Assembly (NCBI RefSeq): GCF_007785775.2
Contig: NZ_VNIK02000011.1
Coordinates: 59,918 to 123,917 of the forward strand
Direction of reading: 5' to 3'
Length of the DNA: 64,000 nt
Source of the DNA: Flagellimonas hadalis
GTDB lineage: Bacteria; Bacteroidota; Bacteroidia; Flavobacteriales; Flavobacteriaceae
Shown here: one piece after another, positions 29,339-37,937 of the stretch
Numbering within the stretch: the stretch's first letter is position 1
How the letters are laid out: each line of letters begins with the position of its first letter
The notes under the pieces: generated by a model
What the model was told of the DNA's origin: nothing
Databases searched by the model: none
What the model saw: the letters and a program-made list of their open reading frames with translations, nothing else
Position numbers and translations under genes: made by a program

Positions 29339-30080
29339 TCTTTTCGTTTCCATGGTGCTGCTCCCCATTTGTATGTTGGGGCAGAGCGAACCCATAGACC
29401 TTCAACCCAAGGATACCGTGGAGTATAAGGATGAATATGGCCTTCGGGTGGGTGTGGATTTGAGCAAACTGGTATTATCCTTTGCCGATGAGGACTATAC
29501 AGGTCTGGAATTGGTCGGGGACTACCGATTGACCCAAAAACTCTATTTGGCCGCTGAGATAGGCAACGAGACCAAAACACAGGGAGAAAGCCTGAACAGT
29601 ACCCTTCTCTACAATTTCAAGACCTCGGGAAGCTATATCAAAGTGGGGGCAGAAGTGAACACTTACCAGAATTGGTTCGGAATGAACAACTCCATTACCA
29701 TCGGGGGAAGGTTTGCCGCAGCAAGCTTTAGCCAGACCTTGAACGATTACACCATTTTCAATAGCAATCATCTGTACAATCCCGACTTTTTACCGGGCAC
29801 CCAGCCCAATCAGGAGTTCAGCGGCCTGAATGCTTCGTGGCTGGAGTTCGTGATGGGCATCAAAGCAGAACTTTTTGCCAATATTTATATTGGCATGAGT
29901 GCCCGCTTGGGATTCCTGGTCTCCAATAAGGAAGATGAACGCTTCCCTAACCTCTGGATTCCAGGTTTCAACAAGGTGACTGATGGAAGCAATTTTGGAG
30001 TGAGCTACAACTATTCCATTTCCTATTTCATCCCCCTCTACAAAAAATCCAAAAAGAAAAAAGAAGAACCCGAACAGTAG
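29319..30080 (+). CDS. DUF6048 family exported protein
   Basis: 253 residues from the ATG at 29,319 (MSRYSISLFVSMVLLP); the frame extends upstream into DUF6452 but the signal peptide begins here. The signal ends near GQSEP. The body is rich in beta-strand patterns with aromatic ends (YRLTQKLYLAAEIGNET, YIKVGAEVNTY, MSARLGFLVS) and ends in a strand followed by a basic tail (YFIPLYKKSKKKKEEPEQ), suggesting an outer-membrane barrel or barrel-like protein with an exposed tail. It matches DUF6048, always paired with DUF6452. Function is unknown. Confidence 0.8.
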   Translation: MSRYSISLFVSMVLLPICMLGQSEPIDLQPKDTVEYKDEYGLRVGVDLSKLVLSFADEDYTGLELVGDYRLTQKLYLAAEIGNETKTQGESLNSTLLYNFKTSGSYIKVGAEVNTYQNWFGMNNSITIGGRFAAASFSQTLNDYTIFNSNHLYNPDFLPGTQPNQEFSGLNASWLEFVMGIKAELFANIYIGMSARLGFLVSNKEDERFPNLWIPGFNKVTDGSNFGVSYNYSISYFIPLYKKSKKKKEEPEQ

Positions 30081-30082
30081 TC

Positions 30083-30424
30083 ATGAAGAATACCCTTATC
30101 AATTATGTGGAGTTCAAGGCAAACGACCTTCAAAAAATAAAGGATTTTTACGGCCCAACCTTTGGTTGGTCGTTCACGGACTATGGTCCTGATTATGTTG
30201 CCTTTTCGGATAGTGGTCTTGAAGGTGGTTTTGAAAGAACCGAGGAACAGGCAGTGAACGGAGCTTTGATCGTACTCTACCATGAGGACCTGGAAGGCAT
30301 GCGCGACAAAGTGACCAAGGCAGGGGGTGTCATTGTCAAGGATATATTCTCGTTTCCCGGCGGTAGAAGGTTCCATTTTGCCGACCCATCCCATAATGAA
30401 TTGGCCATTTGGTCTGACAAGTGA
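30083..30424 (+). CDS. VOC (glyoxalase-like) superfamily protein
   Basis: 113 residues, a single vicinal-oxygen-chelate unit of paired beta-alpha-beta-beta-beta motifs (NYVEFKANDLQKIKDFYGPTFGWSF at the start, FSFPGGRRFHFADPSHNELAIWS at the end). The metal-ligand positions show a Glu near the N terminus (VEFKA) and a Glu near the end (HNELAIW). Family members include glyoxalase I, dioxygenases and antibiotic-resistance proteins; such short proteins work as dimers. The start is 3 bases after the DUF6048 stop, so it is the last gene of that operon. Substrate cannot be told. Confidence 0.85.
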   Translation: MKNTLINYVEFKANDLQKIKDFYGPTFGWSFTDYGPDYVAFSDSGLEGGFERTEEQAVNGALIVLYHEDLEGMRDKVTKAGGVIVKDIFSFPGGRRFHFADPSHNELAIWSDK

Positions 30425-30446
30425 AGAAACCTCTATTGAAGACAAC

Positions 30447-30520
30447 AAAAAAAGGACCTGAAAATTCAAGTCCTTTTCCCGACAATTAGATTGAGTTAGT
30501 TAGTTTGTGCTTTAAACACA
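30447..30520 (-). ncRNA. Candidate small RNA between the VOC gene and the THUMP methyltransferase gene
   Basis: On the minus strand, an exact TTTG-N19-TAGCTTTG promoter (30,524-30,554) is followed about 75 bases later by a hairpin (30,450-30,477, 12 bp with one mismatch) and seven T residues, a complete transcription unit with no gene of normal size. It lies beyond the stop of the methyltransferase gene at 30,597. An 11-codon frame (MCLKHKLTNSI) begins within one base of the predicted start; whether it is translated is unknown. No known RNA family fits. Confidence 0.45.
30450..30477. terminator. Terminator shared by the VOC operon and the candidate small RNA
   Basis: Stem AAAAGGAC-c-TGAA / TTCA-a-GTCCTTTT with a 2-base loop. 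On the minus strand it is followed by a run of seven T, on the plus strand by only four, so the minus-strand use is stronger. Confidence 0.75.
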
Positions 30521-30523
30521 TGT

Positions 30524-30554
30524 CAAAGCTAAACATTTATTCCACTTGTGCAAA
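30524..30554 (-). promoter_or_regulatory. Promoter of the candidate small RNA
   Basis: TTTG (30,551-30,554), 19 bases, TAGCTTTG (30,524-30,531) on the minus strand. Both elements and the spacing match the Bacteroidota consensus exactly. Confidence 0.6.
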
Positions 30555-30596
30555 TTTTTTCGATGTTGTTGTTGCAACAATCACAAAATAGTTTCA

Positions 30597-31754
30597 CTAT
30601 TGTTGGTACTTTGCTTTTTTGCTTCCTTCATAAATTTCGTATTTGACCAGCCTTGCTTCCAATTTTCCATTGAACGCCTTTATTTTACGCGACGGTCTTA
30701 ACCCTACATGCTTCAATGCCTCAAGATTGGAGGTGATCATCCATGCATCCGTACCTGGATATTGCTGCTTTAGGGTGTCCCCTATCTTGGCATAGAACTC
30801 GTCCACTTCAATGGGCAAACGCTCCCCATAAGGAGGGTTGAACACCATATGCAGCTTGCCCTCTACCGGTTTCTCCGTCCTGAAAAAATCCTTCCGCTCT
30901 ATGGTGATGTATTCCGCAAGATTGGCATTCTCCACATTTTCCTGTGCCTTACGCACTGCGGAAGGGGCCTTGTCATATCCAATTATTTTACGATGGAACT
31001 CCCGGGTCTTCTTCAAACTGGCCTCCACAATTTTTTCATGCAGCTCCGCATCGTAGTCCTTCCAGTGCATAAAGGCATATGCTTCCCGATTGATGTTGGC
31101 CGGAATATTGCAAGCAATCATGGCCGCTTCGATCAAAAACGTACCGCTGCCGCACATGGGATCCAAAAAATCGGTGTGTCCGTCCCAAGCACTGGCCAAG
31201 AGCAGTCCGGCTGCCAACACCTCGTTGATGGGCGCAATATTGGTCAAAATGCGATATCCCCTTTGGTGCAATGAATTTCCAGAACTGTCCAATGAAACCG
31301 TACAAGTGTTTTCATGGATATGGATATTGATACGCACATCGGGATCCTGCGAATCCACATTGGGACGCTGTCTTTCCACTTCCCTGAATTTGTCCACAAT
31401 GGCATCCTTGGCCTTGAGGGAAACGAACATGGAATTATTGAACACCTCCGAACTCATGGTGGTGTCTATGGCGAAGGTTTTATCAGCACCAAAAAAATGG
31501 GGCCAATCCAGTTCATAAATACTTTTGTAGAGGTCCTTTTCATTGAAGACCCTGAACGTGCTTATGGGCTTGTACACTTTCAATGCCGTCCGAAGGCACA
31601 GATTGGCCTTGTACATGAACCCGGTATCCCCTTCAAATGTTACGTTCCTAACGCCTTCCTCTACCCGACCAGCACCCAAGTTCCTTAGTTCTTTGGCCAG
31701 AAGGGGTTCAAAACCATAGAGGGTCTTGGCCATCATCTTAAAATTTCCTGCCAT
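30597..31754 (-). CDS. THUMP domain class I SAM-dependent RNA methyltransferase
   Basis: 385 residues. The N-terminal part (KTLYGFEPLLAKELRNLGA) and the THUMP region (about 45-150) bind RNA; the C-terminal methyltransferase has motif I LDPMCGSGTFLIEAAMIA and the NPPYGERL tetrapeptide of N2-guanine or N6-adenine methylases. Architecture is that of RlmL/YpsC-type enzymes, which make m2G in 23S rRNA (m2G2445 in E. coli). The RlmK half found fused in E. coli RlmL is missing, as in most Bacteroidota, so the product is a single-domain enzyme. The start could be the ATG seven codons downstream (MAKTLYGF). It is divergent from the ZIP gene. Confidence 0.88.
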   Translation of the reverse strand: MAGNFKMMAKTLYGFEPLLAKELRNLGAGRVEEGVRNVTFEGDTGFMYKANLCLRTALKVYKPISTFRVFNEKDLYKSIYELDWPHFFGADKTFAIDTTMSSEVFNNSMFVSLKAKDAIVDKFREVERQRPNVDSQDPDVRINIHIHENTCTVSLDSSGNSLHQRGYRILTNIAPINEVLAAGLLLASAWDGHTDFLDPMCGSGTFLIEAAMIACNIPANINREAYAFMHWKDYDAELHEKIVEASLKKTREFHRKIIGYDKAPSAVRKAQENVENANLAEYITIERKDFFRTEKPVEGKLHMVFNPPYGERLPIEVDEFYAKIGDTLKQQYPGTDAWMITSNLEALKHVGLRPSRKIKAFNGKLEARLVKYEIYEGSKKAKYQQ

Positions 31755-31810
31755 CCTATCTTAAAATCTTTCCGTAAAAATAGGCTATTTTTGCCCCTTC
31801 AAGCCCGGAT

Positions 31811-32500
31811 ATGGATTTTCCTTCTATCTTCATTTATTTGGCCCCCATCGTCGCCGTTTGGGCAGGATTCGCATTTGTCCGGTTCACCAAGCCCACCGAC
31901 ACTGGTCGCATCAAGCTTTTGTTGGCGTTCAGCGGTGCCTTTTTGTTGGCGCTCACTTTTTTTGAACTGCTCCCGGAAGTGTATGAAGGCCATGATCCCA
32001 AAACCATCGCACTTTATATTTTGGGAGGTATTTTGTTGCAGATCTTTTTGGAATTCTTTTCCAAGGGGGCGGAACATGGGCACATGCACATCGATTTGAA
32101 GGAGAATAGATTTCCCCTGCTCCTTTTTCTGAGTTTGTCCGTGCATGCCCTGGTAGAAGGCGTTCCCATCCATGGCAACAACTCCATTCTCTATGGCATT
32201 ATCATCCACAAGGTCCCGATTGCCATCGTACTCAGTATTTTCCTGCTGAATTCCAAAATGAAGTTGGGCACCATCCTGCTGTTCATGGCCGCTTTTTCAT
32301 TGATGACCCCTTTGGGCAGCTTTGTTTCGGCACAATCGGAATGGATGGAGAGCCACGGCCATTTGCTGACCTCCTTGGCCATTGGGGTGTTTTTTCATAT
32401 TTCCACCATCATCCTTTTTGAAAGTGCACAAGGACACGCTTTCAATCTCAGAAAACTCTTGGTCATCATTCTAGGAATAGGGATTGCTTATTTTGTGTAG
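31811..32500 (+). CDS. ZIP family metal transporter
   Basis: 229 residues with about eight hydrophobic segments. It imports Zn or another divalent metal into the cytoplasm. The metal-site motifs of transmembrane helices 4 and 5 are visible: LFLSLSVHALVEGVPIHG (His and Glu) and YGIIIHKVPIAIVLS (HK, with Pro). A short histidine-rich loop (KGAEHGHMHIDL, about 85-96) lies between helices 3 and 4 as in the family. Length is at the short end for ZIP proteins. The frame starts about 20 bases after a TATTTTTG box and the gene stands between two minus-strand genes. Confidence 0.85.
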   Translation: MDFPSIFIYLAPIVAVWAGFAFVRFTKPTDTGRIKLLLAFSGAFLLALTFFELLPEVYEGHDPKTIALYILGGILLQIFLEFFSKGAEHGHMHIDLKENRFPLLLFLSLSVHALVEGVPIHGNNSILYGIIIHKVPIAIVLSIFLLNSKMKLGTILLFMAAFSLMTPLGSFVSAQSEWMESHGHLLTSLAIGVFFHISTIILFESAQGHAFNLRKLLVIILGIGIAYFV

Positions 32501-32511
32501 GTTCGGTTTTC

Positions 32512-33156
32512 TCAAACCAATTGTTCGGCAATCCCATAAATCAAAACCCAATGGCTCACCGCGCCACCCAGCACAAAAATGTGCCATATCAAATGGTTGA
32601 AAGGGATTTTTTTCACCGCATAAAATAAGATGCCAATGGTGTAAAAGGCCCCTCCCAATCCAAGATAGAGCAAACCGGTGGAAGACATATGCCCCATCAA
32701 ATAGGGCAGGTCTATGACGATGAGCCATCCCATCACCCCATAAAGCAGCAAGGAAAAAACTTCGAACTTTCCCGTAAAGAATATTTTCAACACCGTTCCG
32801 AACAGGGCAATGCCCCAAACCAGATAGAACAACAACCATCCCTTGGATGGCAACAACACGGTAAGGCATACCGGGGTATAGGTCCCTGCAATCAGGTAAT
32901 AAATACTGATATGGTCCAAAATCCGGAGTTTCTTTTTGAGTTTGGGGTTTTGTACGGCATGATATATCGTAGAGGCCACAAAGAGCAATACGAGCGACAG
33001 GGAATAGGCAATGAGACTGCCCTTCAGATAAGGTGTTCCACACAATTCTTCCCGAAAAAGAAACACACTGCCCACCATGGCCAGTACGATTCCGAACGCA
33101 TGGGAATAGGCGTTCCATTTTTCTTCCACTAAAACAAGGTCCGATTTGGCAACCAC
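32512..33156 (-). CDS. trhA: Hemolysin III family (PAQR) membrane protein TrhA
   Basis: 214 residues with seven hydrophobic segments. Family motifs: EEKWNAYSHAFGIVLA at the start (SH pair), STIYHAV in helix 2-3, LDHISIYYLIAGTYTPV, and NHLIWHIFVLGGAVSHW near the end; the conserved Ser, Asp and His residues fit the metal-dependent hydrolase site of PAQR proteins. Members have been linked to membrane fluidity homeostasis rather than haemolysis. It lies downstream of the pectin operon on the same strand but has its own perfect promoter, so it is not part of that operon. Confidence 0.88.
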   Translation of the reverse strand: MVAKSDLVLVEEKWNAYSHAFGIVLAMVGSVFLFREELCGTPYLKGSLIAYSLSLVLLFVASTIYHAVQNPKLKKKLRILDHISIYYLIAGTYTPVCLTVLLPSKGWLLFYLVWGIALFGTVLKIFFTGKFEVFSLLLYGVMGWLIVIDLPYLMGHMSSTGLLYLGLGGAFYTIGILFYAVKKIPFNHLIWHIFVLGGAVSHWVLIYGIAEQLV

Positions 33157-33186
33157 AACGCTTTTTTATCAAACAAATGGAGATGC

Positions 33187-33217
33187 CAAAAGTAGCCCAC
33201 AGTGACGCTTTTGCAAA
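33187..33217 (-). promoter_or_regulatory. trhA promoter
   Basis: On the minus strand TTTG (33,214-33,217), 19 bases, TACTTTTG (33,187-33,194): exact in both boxes and spacing. Transcription would start about 27 bases before the trhA ATG, which separates trhA from the pectin operon upstream. I see no hairpin in this gap to end the pectin transcript. Confidence 0.6.
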
Positions 33218-33239
33218 ATGTTCTTTGCTATTTTAGACA

Positions 33240-33971
33240 TTAGGGCTTAAAATACGCCATGAGTTCCGGCACGGCCTTCTTCAGTTCGTCCACCGCCAAA
33301 TCACACACGGCAAAGGCCCCTGTTGGTGAAAGATGGGTATCGTCCGCTTCCCCTTCTGGAAAAATGGCATATTCCCCGGGCAGATAGTGCAAAAACAATT
33401 GCTTTGAGCGTTCCTCGCCAAAAGTGGTGACCAATTCACGGGTGCGTTCCTCCATTTCAAGCAGGGGAACTTCCATTTCCTTGGCCACTTCGCGCACTTT
33501 GTCAGGATAGACGCCGTGGGTATAGACCAACGTGCCGTTCTCAAATTTCCTCCGGGTGATGGATGTGGCTAAAATGGGGGTTCCTTGTTTTTCCCTCGCA
33601 TCCAAAACAAACTGTTTCAGATTGGCCTTGTACTGCTCCGGTGTGGAGTAACGCAATTCGCCCTTGCTGGGGGATTCATCATTATGTCCAAACTGGATGA
33701 TGACATAATCACCCGGCCTTACCCCATCGAGAAGTCTATCCCAATGTCCCTCGGCACGAAAATCCTTGGTCGCCCTCCCATTGATGGCATAGTTCTTTAC
33801 TTGGATCCCTTCCATATATAAAGGCAACACCTGCCCCCACCCCTTTTCTGGATTATTGGGTGTATAAGGTTTGTTCGCCATGGTGGAATCCCCGGCCAAA
33901 TGAATGGTAGGTGTATGCTGCGGTATCGAAAATGCCAACAGCAAAGGGATCAGCAACAATAGCTTTCTCAT
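33240..33971 (-). CDS. Rhamnogalacturonan acetylesterase, CE12 (first copy)
   Basis: 243 residues, SGNH hydrolase. Signal peptide at 1-18. Catalytic blocks: nucleophile Ser in LAGDSTMANKPY, Gly and Asn blocks (INGRATKDF, IQFGHND) and Asp-His in DDTHLSPTGAFAV. The GHND and ARGGRST/GRATKD phrases match CE12, which removes acetyl groups from galacturonate residues of pectin or rhamnogalacturonan I in the periplasm. It is the last gene of operon A, 6 bases after GH28. It differs from the second CE12 of the operon mainly in the loops after block I. Confidence 0.9.
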   Translation of the reverse strand: MRKLLLLIPLLLAFSIPQHTPTIHLAGDSTMANKPYTPNNPEKGWGQVLPLYMEGIQVKNYAINGRATKDFRAEGHWDRLLDGVRPGDYVIIQFGHNDESPSKGELRYSTPEQYKANLKQFVLDAREKQGTPILATSITRRKFENGTLVYTHGVYPDKVREVAKEMEVPLLEMEERTRELVTTFGEERSKQLFLHYLPGEYAIFPEGEADDTHLSPTGAFAVCDLAVDELKKAVPELMAYFKP

Positions 33972-33977
33972 AAAGTC

Positions 33978-35681
33978 TTATTCAAAAATTATGGCCTCAT
34001 CGGGTATTCCCTTCCCCAATTCAGTTTTGGCCTCCAAATCCTTCTGCAGTTTTACTTTTTGGGTCAACGCACCCAAAACCCTAATGGGTTTACCCTCCTT
34101 CATTTCATAGGAAAATGCTTTGACCTCCACATTTTTGCTGTTGTACAGGGTAAGGGCACTTCCCTTGGTCGGAACAACCTTGACATCTTTCAAGATCAGA
34201 CCGTCCGTGTCCACGGCAACAATGCCTTTCTCTGCCTCCAAAAAGGCATTTTCCAAGGTAACATTTTGAAGGTTCATTTCGGGCAATCCCTGAAAATTGG
34301 CCGCAACACCCGAAGCTACCACCCGAATGTTCTTCATGTGGATGTTTTTAAAGGAGGGCGTTTCCTCGGTGACGGGGACTAAGGTTTCATCACGGGCCTC
34401 ATCCTCTGCACTTTGGTCATCTTCCAAAACCGGGGAGTTTCCACCATAGAACAAATTGAAATTGATGGCATCTGTTGGAATGTTGATCATATCGATGTTG
34501 GAAATATGGATGTTCTCCACAACGCCTCCCCTTCCACGGGTACTTTTGAAGCGAAGTCCAATATCGGTGCCGATAAACGTGCAGTTCGAAACATGGACGT
34601 TCCTTACCCCGCCCGACATTTCGCTGCCCACCACAAAGCCTCCATGACCGTGGTAGACAATATTGTTCTTTACTATGACATTTTCCGTGGGCATGCCCCG
34701 GTCGCGTCCGTCCTTGTTCTTACCTGATTTGAAGCAGATGGCATCGTCCCCCACATCAAAGGTGTTGTTGTAGATGAGTACATTTTTACAGGATTCCAGA
34801 TCCAGACCGTCACCATTTTGGGAATACCATGGGTTTCTTACGTTAAGGTTGCGGATGATGACATCTTCGCTCATGAGCGGATGGATGTTCCAAGCAGGGG
34901 AGTTTTGGAACGTTGGACCATCCAACAAAATACGCTTGCTCTTGACAATGCTCACCATTACGGGACGGAGAAAATCCTTCATTCCCTCCAAAACTTGCCT
35001 GTCATTTGTCTGGGGTACGTTAAAGTTGTCCGTGGCTATGAATCCTGAGAGGGAGGATTCAGAAGGGAACCAAATGTCTTCCGTTTCGTTGAGTACACCT
35101 CCAGATTTGACAAGGCTCTTCCATTGGCTGGAGGTCATCTTTCCCTTTTTCACATAACGCCATGCATCGCCGTTGCCATCTATGGTCCCGTTTCCGGTAA
35201 TGGCGATATTCTCCACCCCGACCGCGTAGATGGGCGACATACAGCGAACGGTGTTCAACCCCTCAAAGCTGGTCTCCACCAAGGGGTATTCGTCAAAATT
35301 CTTGCTGAAAAGTAGCAACGCCCCATCTTCCAAATGCAGGTTGATGTTACTCTTGAACTGGATGGGGCCTGTAAGCCACATTCCCCTGGGCACCACTACT
35401 CTTCCGCCCCCATTCTTGGATACCTCTTCTATGGCATCAGCAAATGCGGTTGTATTGCTCAGGATGCCATCGCCCACTGCGCCAAAATCCGCAATGGACA
35501 CCTGATAATCCGGAAAGGAGGTCTCTTTGACCCTTGGCATATCAAACTCCACCCCTTCATACATATCGGTTGTTTCGTCGCTGGGCAGCCCAACGATGGT
35601 TTTACCTTCTTTTTCCCCGCAGGCCACAAATAATAGCGCGGCCATGCCCAAAGTCATCAGTTGAAATCCAATCTTTTTCAT
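33978..35681 (-). CDS. GH28 polygalacturonase-type hydrolase
   Basis: 567 residues. Lipoprotein signal (LLFVACGEKEG, Cys about 21), then a parallel beta-helix. All GH28 active-site blocks are present: NGDGLDLESCKN (NTD-equivalent), VGDDAICFKSG (DD), YHGHGGFVVGSE (GHG), and LRFKSTRGRGG (RIK-equivalent). It hydrolyses alpha-1,4 galacturonate links, giving galacturonate and oligomers; whether endo, exo or active on unsaturated ends cannot be seen. The surface or periplasmic location follows from the lipobox. It is the largest degradative enzyme at the end of the operon, just before the CE12 gene, 33 bases after kdgF. Confidence 0.92.
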   Translation of the reverse strand: MKKIGFQLMTLGMAALLFVACGEKEGKTIVGLPSDETTDMYEGVEFDMPRVKETSFPDYQVSIADFGAVGDGILSNTTAFADAIEEVSKNGGGRVVVPRGMWLTGPIQFKSNINLHLEDGALLLFSKNFDEYPLVETSFEGLNTVRCMSPIYAVGVENIAITGNGTIDGNGDAWRYVKKGKMTSSQWKSLVKSGGVLNETEDIWFPSESSLSGFIATDNFNVPQTNDRQVLEGMKDFLRPVMVSIVKSKRILLDGPTFQNSPAWNIHPLMSEDVIIRNLNVRNPWYSQNGDGLDLESCKNVLIYNNTFDVGDDAICFKSGKNKDGRDRGMPTENVIVKNNIVYHGHGGFVVGSEMSGGVRNVHVSNCTFIGTDIGLRFKSTRGRGGVVENIHISNIDMINIPTDAINFNLFYGGNSPVLEDDQSAEDEARDETLVPVTEETPSFKNIHMKNIRVVASGVAANFQGLPEMNLQNVTLENAFLEAEKGIVAVDTDGLILKDVKVVPTKGSALTLYNSKNVEVKAFSYEMKEGKPIRVLGALTQKVKLQKDLEAKTELGKGIPDEAIIFE

Positions 35682-35714
35682 GTGCTGTATATTGTTCAGT
35701 TTTATTTCTTTATA

Positions 35715-36053
35715 TCATTTCAAAAAATCCTCCCTGAGAGGTGTAAATACATCGATCAATAGGCCCGCTTCGAGACATTTTACCCCATGCTCCATATTGG
35801 GCTGGGCAAAAAAACCATCACCCTCCTTCAATACTTTGGTTTGGCTATCCACAGTGACTTCAAACTGCCCACCGGCCACATAGGTGACCTGGGAATGAAA
35901 ATGATGGTGCATGGCACCGATGGCCTCTTTTTCAAACTTGACCTTTACCATCATCTGTTGGGAATTGTACCCTACAAATTGTCGGGAAACCCCTCCGCCC
36001 AAATCCTCCCAATCGGAGGCTCCATCAAAAAATAGATCTTTCTTCAATTTCAT
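35715..36053 (-). CDS. kdgF: KdgF-like cupin (unsaturated uronate linearisation)
   Basis: 112 residues, a single cupin: metal ligands in MHHHFHSQVTYVAGGQFE (two His and Gln) and the last His in NMEHGVKC, flanked by GxGFF. KdgF speeds the ring opening of 4,5-unsaturated galacturonate released by lyases and GH105 to the linear keto form used by KduI. The protein has no signal, so it acts in the cytoplasm. Its position between CE8 (1 base gap) and GH28, and the kduI/kduD pair in operon B, support the assignment. General cupins of the same size exist, so the name is partly contextual. Confidence 0.82.
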   Translation of the reverse strand: MKLKKDLFFDGASDWEDLGGGVSRQFVGYNSQQMMVKVKFEKEAIGAMHHHFHSQVTYVAGGQFEVTVDSQTKVLKEGDGFFAQPNMEHGVKCLEAGLLIDVFTPLREDFLK

Positions 36054-36054
36054 C

Positions 36055-37038
36055 TTAGTTATGCAGTTTTATCTCGGCCGGTACCCAGCCATTGAATATG
36101 TTTTCCAAGGTGTATTTTTTCACCTCATCGGCATTTAGTTGGTGCGACCAGTCCACCCTTGTTTTAGGGCCGGCCCCTGGCCCCTTGCTATTGGATTCGG
36201 CATAATAGGTCGTTTTCTCCTTATCCGGGAACATTTGATCCCCGGGCCAATGGTGCCATCCTTCGGGCAATATGTGCGGTCCCAATTCAGAATTGATGAA
36301 AACGGTTCGGGCATAAGGCCTCCACGGACGTCCCAGATATACTTTGGAAACGCCTTTCTCCGCAGTCAAACGGGCATTGAGGAACACATAACCAAAGGCT
36401 TGATCCTTTGGTGTGGCCGCCGCGGTAATATAGGAATCCCTTAGGCTACGGATCTCGCAATCCTTGAAAACGGCCGTTGCCTCCCCAAAAATAAAATCGG
36501 TGGTCCCTGCAATGAGGCAGTTGTCATAATACTGTCGACTGCCTTCATTTGCCGTATAGACCGTATCCTGGCAACCCAAAATAGCACAATCCTCGGCAAT
36601 GAACCGATCACCCTCCACATGCAGTGCCACAGCCTGTCCCTTGTTGCACCAAGTGTTCTGTATGGTCAGGTTTTTGAAATGGATGTCGTCCCCTTCAACG
36701 AGAACGGTATGCGATGTAAAGGTGGACAGTTTATCCCCATCCTTGGTCGGTTTTCCTGAATAATTGTTCCCACGGATGATGGTCCCGTCCCTGCTTTCCC
36801 CAATAAAGGTCAATTGATGTTTCCAGGAAGGAATCTCAATATTTTCTTCATAGATCCCTTCCTTGAGAAAAAACTGTACATAAGAAGGGCCAAGGTCGCG
36901 AGTGGAATTGATGGCCTCCTGGATCTGGGTGAAATCGCCACTCCCATCCTGCGCCACCACGATTTTCCGGTAAGGTTCCTGGGCCTGAAGAATAGATCCC
37001 AAAAGAGAACATAGAAGAAATACCTTGAACCTCATCAT
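36055..37038 (-). CDS. Pectin methylesterase, CE8 (stand-alone)
   Basis: 327 residues from MMRFKVFLLCSLLGSIL; the start overlaps the esterase stop as ATGA. Signal peptide 1-19. A right-handed beta-helix with the CE8 catalytic set: Gln in GQAVALHVE, Asp in GCQDTVYT, Asp in GTTDFIFGEATAVF and Arg in YLGRPWRPYA. It removes methyl esters from homogalacturonan, making it a substrate for lyases and GH28 and releasing methanol. A second CE8 domain is fused to the pectate lyase of this operon; the two differ in loops and may prefer different polymer lengths. Confidence 0.95.
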   Translation of the reverse strand: MMRFKVFLLCSLLGSILQAQEPYRKIVVAQDGSGDFTQIQEAINSTRDLGPSYVQFFLKEGIYEENIEIPSWKHQLTFIGESRDGTIIRGNNYSGKPTKDGDKLSTFTSHTVLVEGDDIHFKNLTIQNTWCNKGQAVALHVEGDRFIAEDCAILGCQDTVYTANEGSRQYYDNCLIAGTTDFIFGEATAVFKDCEIRSLRDSYITAAATPKDQAFGYVFLNARLTAEKGVSKVYLGRPWRPYARTVFINSELGPHILPEGWHHWPGDQMFPDKEKTTYYAESNSKGPGAGPKTRVDWSHQLNADEVKKYTLENIFNGWVPAEIKLHN

Positions 37039-37937
37039 TTGAACACTTTTTGTAAAAATTGCACGGTATGGTCCACGGTAGGTCCAAACCATGGGTGGAC
37101 CAACCAAAAGGAATGGGGAGAATTGGGAAAGGTAAGTACTTCACTGTAAATGCCCCATTCCGAATATTTTTTGATCAAATCGTCCCGTCCTGCATGAAAT
37201 CGAGGCTGTGCACTGTTGATGAACAGTATGGGCGGTGAGCTCGGGGCGATGAACTCCAAGGGAGAAGCATCTTCCCACACTTCCAGATTGTCCGCCTTCA
37301 TGTCACCCAACCAGTACCCTGCATAAGTACCTTCCTCCGCTTCGGGATGGACAAAGGAGACTATTCCATCCACATTCACAATGGCCTTGATGTGCTTGTT
37401 CTTCATCCCGACCAAGGAGGCCAACTGTGCACCTGCAGAGGCACCCAGAATGGCTATTTTTTTGGTATCCAAAGGATATTTGGATGTGCACAGATATGTT
37501 ACTGCCGCGTTCAAATCCTCAATGGCGGCCGGATATTTTGCCACATCGGCCAAGCGATAATTCACTGCCATGGCCACAAAACCGTTTTCGGCCAAATGCT
37601 GTGCCATAACGCGTTGGTTTTCCTTGCTGCCCGAGATCCATCCGCCTCCATGCACCAAAATCACAGCTGGTGTTTTATGGGCAATATCCTTGGGATAATA
37701 GATATCCGCCTTTAGGAGTACTCCATCCACTTGATAGTAGGTGAGGTCCTCTTCACATACAATCTTGTCAGATTGCAATGGCTCCACAGGAACAATGTCC
37801 GGGTAGTTTTTGAGCAATTTCTGGTAGGTGGCGGCTATGGTGTAGGGAGTGGCATTGGGCCTTTCCACTTGGGCCGATACAACTCCGCCGAGCAGTAAAC
37901 AGAGCATAGTGATATGTGTGGGCGATAATTTGATCAC
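37035..37937 (-). CDS. Alpha/beta hydrolase esterase of the pectin operon
   Basis: 300 residues with a signal peptide (ends VSAQ). The start codon is GTG and overlaps the stop of the CE12 gene as GTGA, so it depends on coupling. Motifs: oxyanion HGGGW, nucleophile Ser in LGASAGAQLAS, acid Asp/Glu in the region FHAGRDDLI, and His in FPNSPHSFW. It resembles carbohydrate esterases of the BD-FAE/acetyl-esterase type that remove acetyl or feruloyl groups from plant polysaccharide side chains. In this operon acetyl or methyl esters of pectin are likely. The exact substrate is unknown. Confidence 0.82.
   Translation of the reverse strand: MIKLSPTHITMLCLLLGGVVSAQVERPNATPYTIAATYQKLLKNYPDIVPVEPLQSDKIVCEEDLTYYQVDGVLLKADIYYPKDIAHKTPAVILVHGGGWISGSKENQRVMAQHLAENGFVAMAVNYRLADVAKYPAAIEDLNAAVTYLCTSKYPLDTKKIAILGASAGAQLASLVGMKNKHIKAIVNVDGIVSFVHPEAEEGTYAGYWLGDMKADNLEVWEDASPLEFIAPSSPPILFINSAQPRFHAGRDDLIKKYSEWGIYSEVLTFPNSPHSFWLVHPWFGPTVDHTVQFLQKVFK

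Noticed and set aside
30569..30580. Perfect palindrome TTGTTGCAACAA
   Set aside because: Single copy, upstream of the small-RNA promoter with no partner site; chance or an unknown regulator, not enough to annotate.
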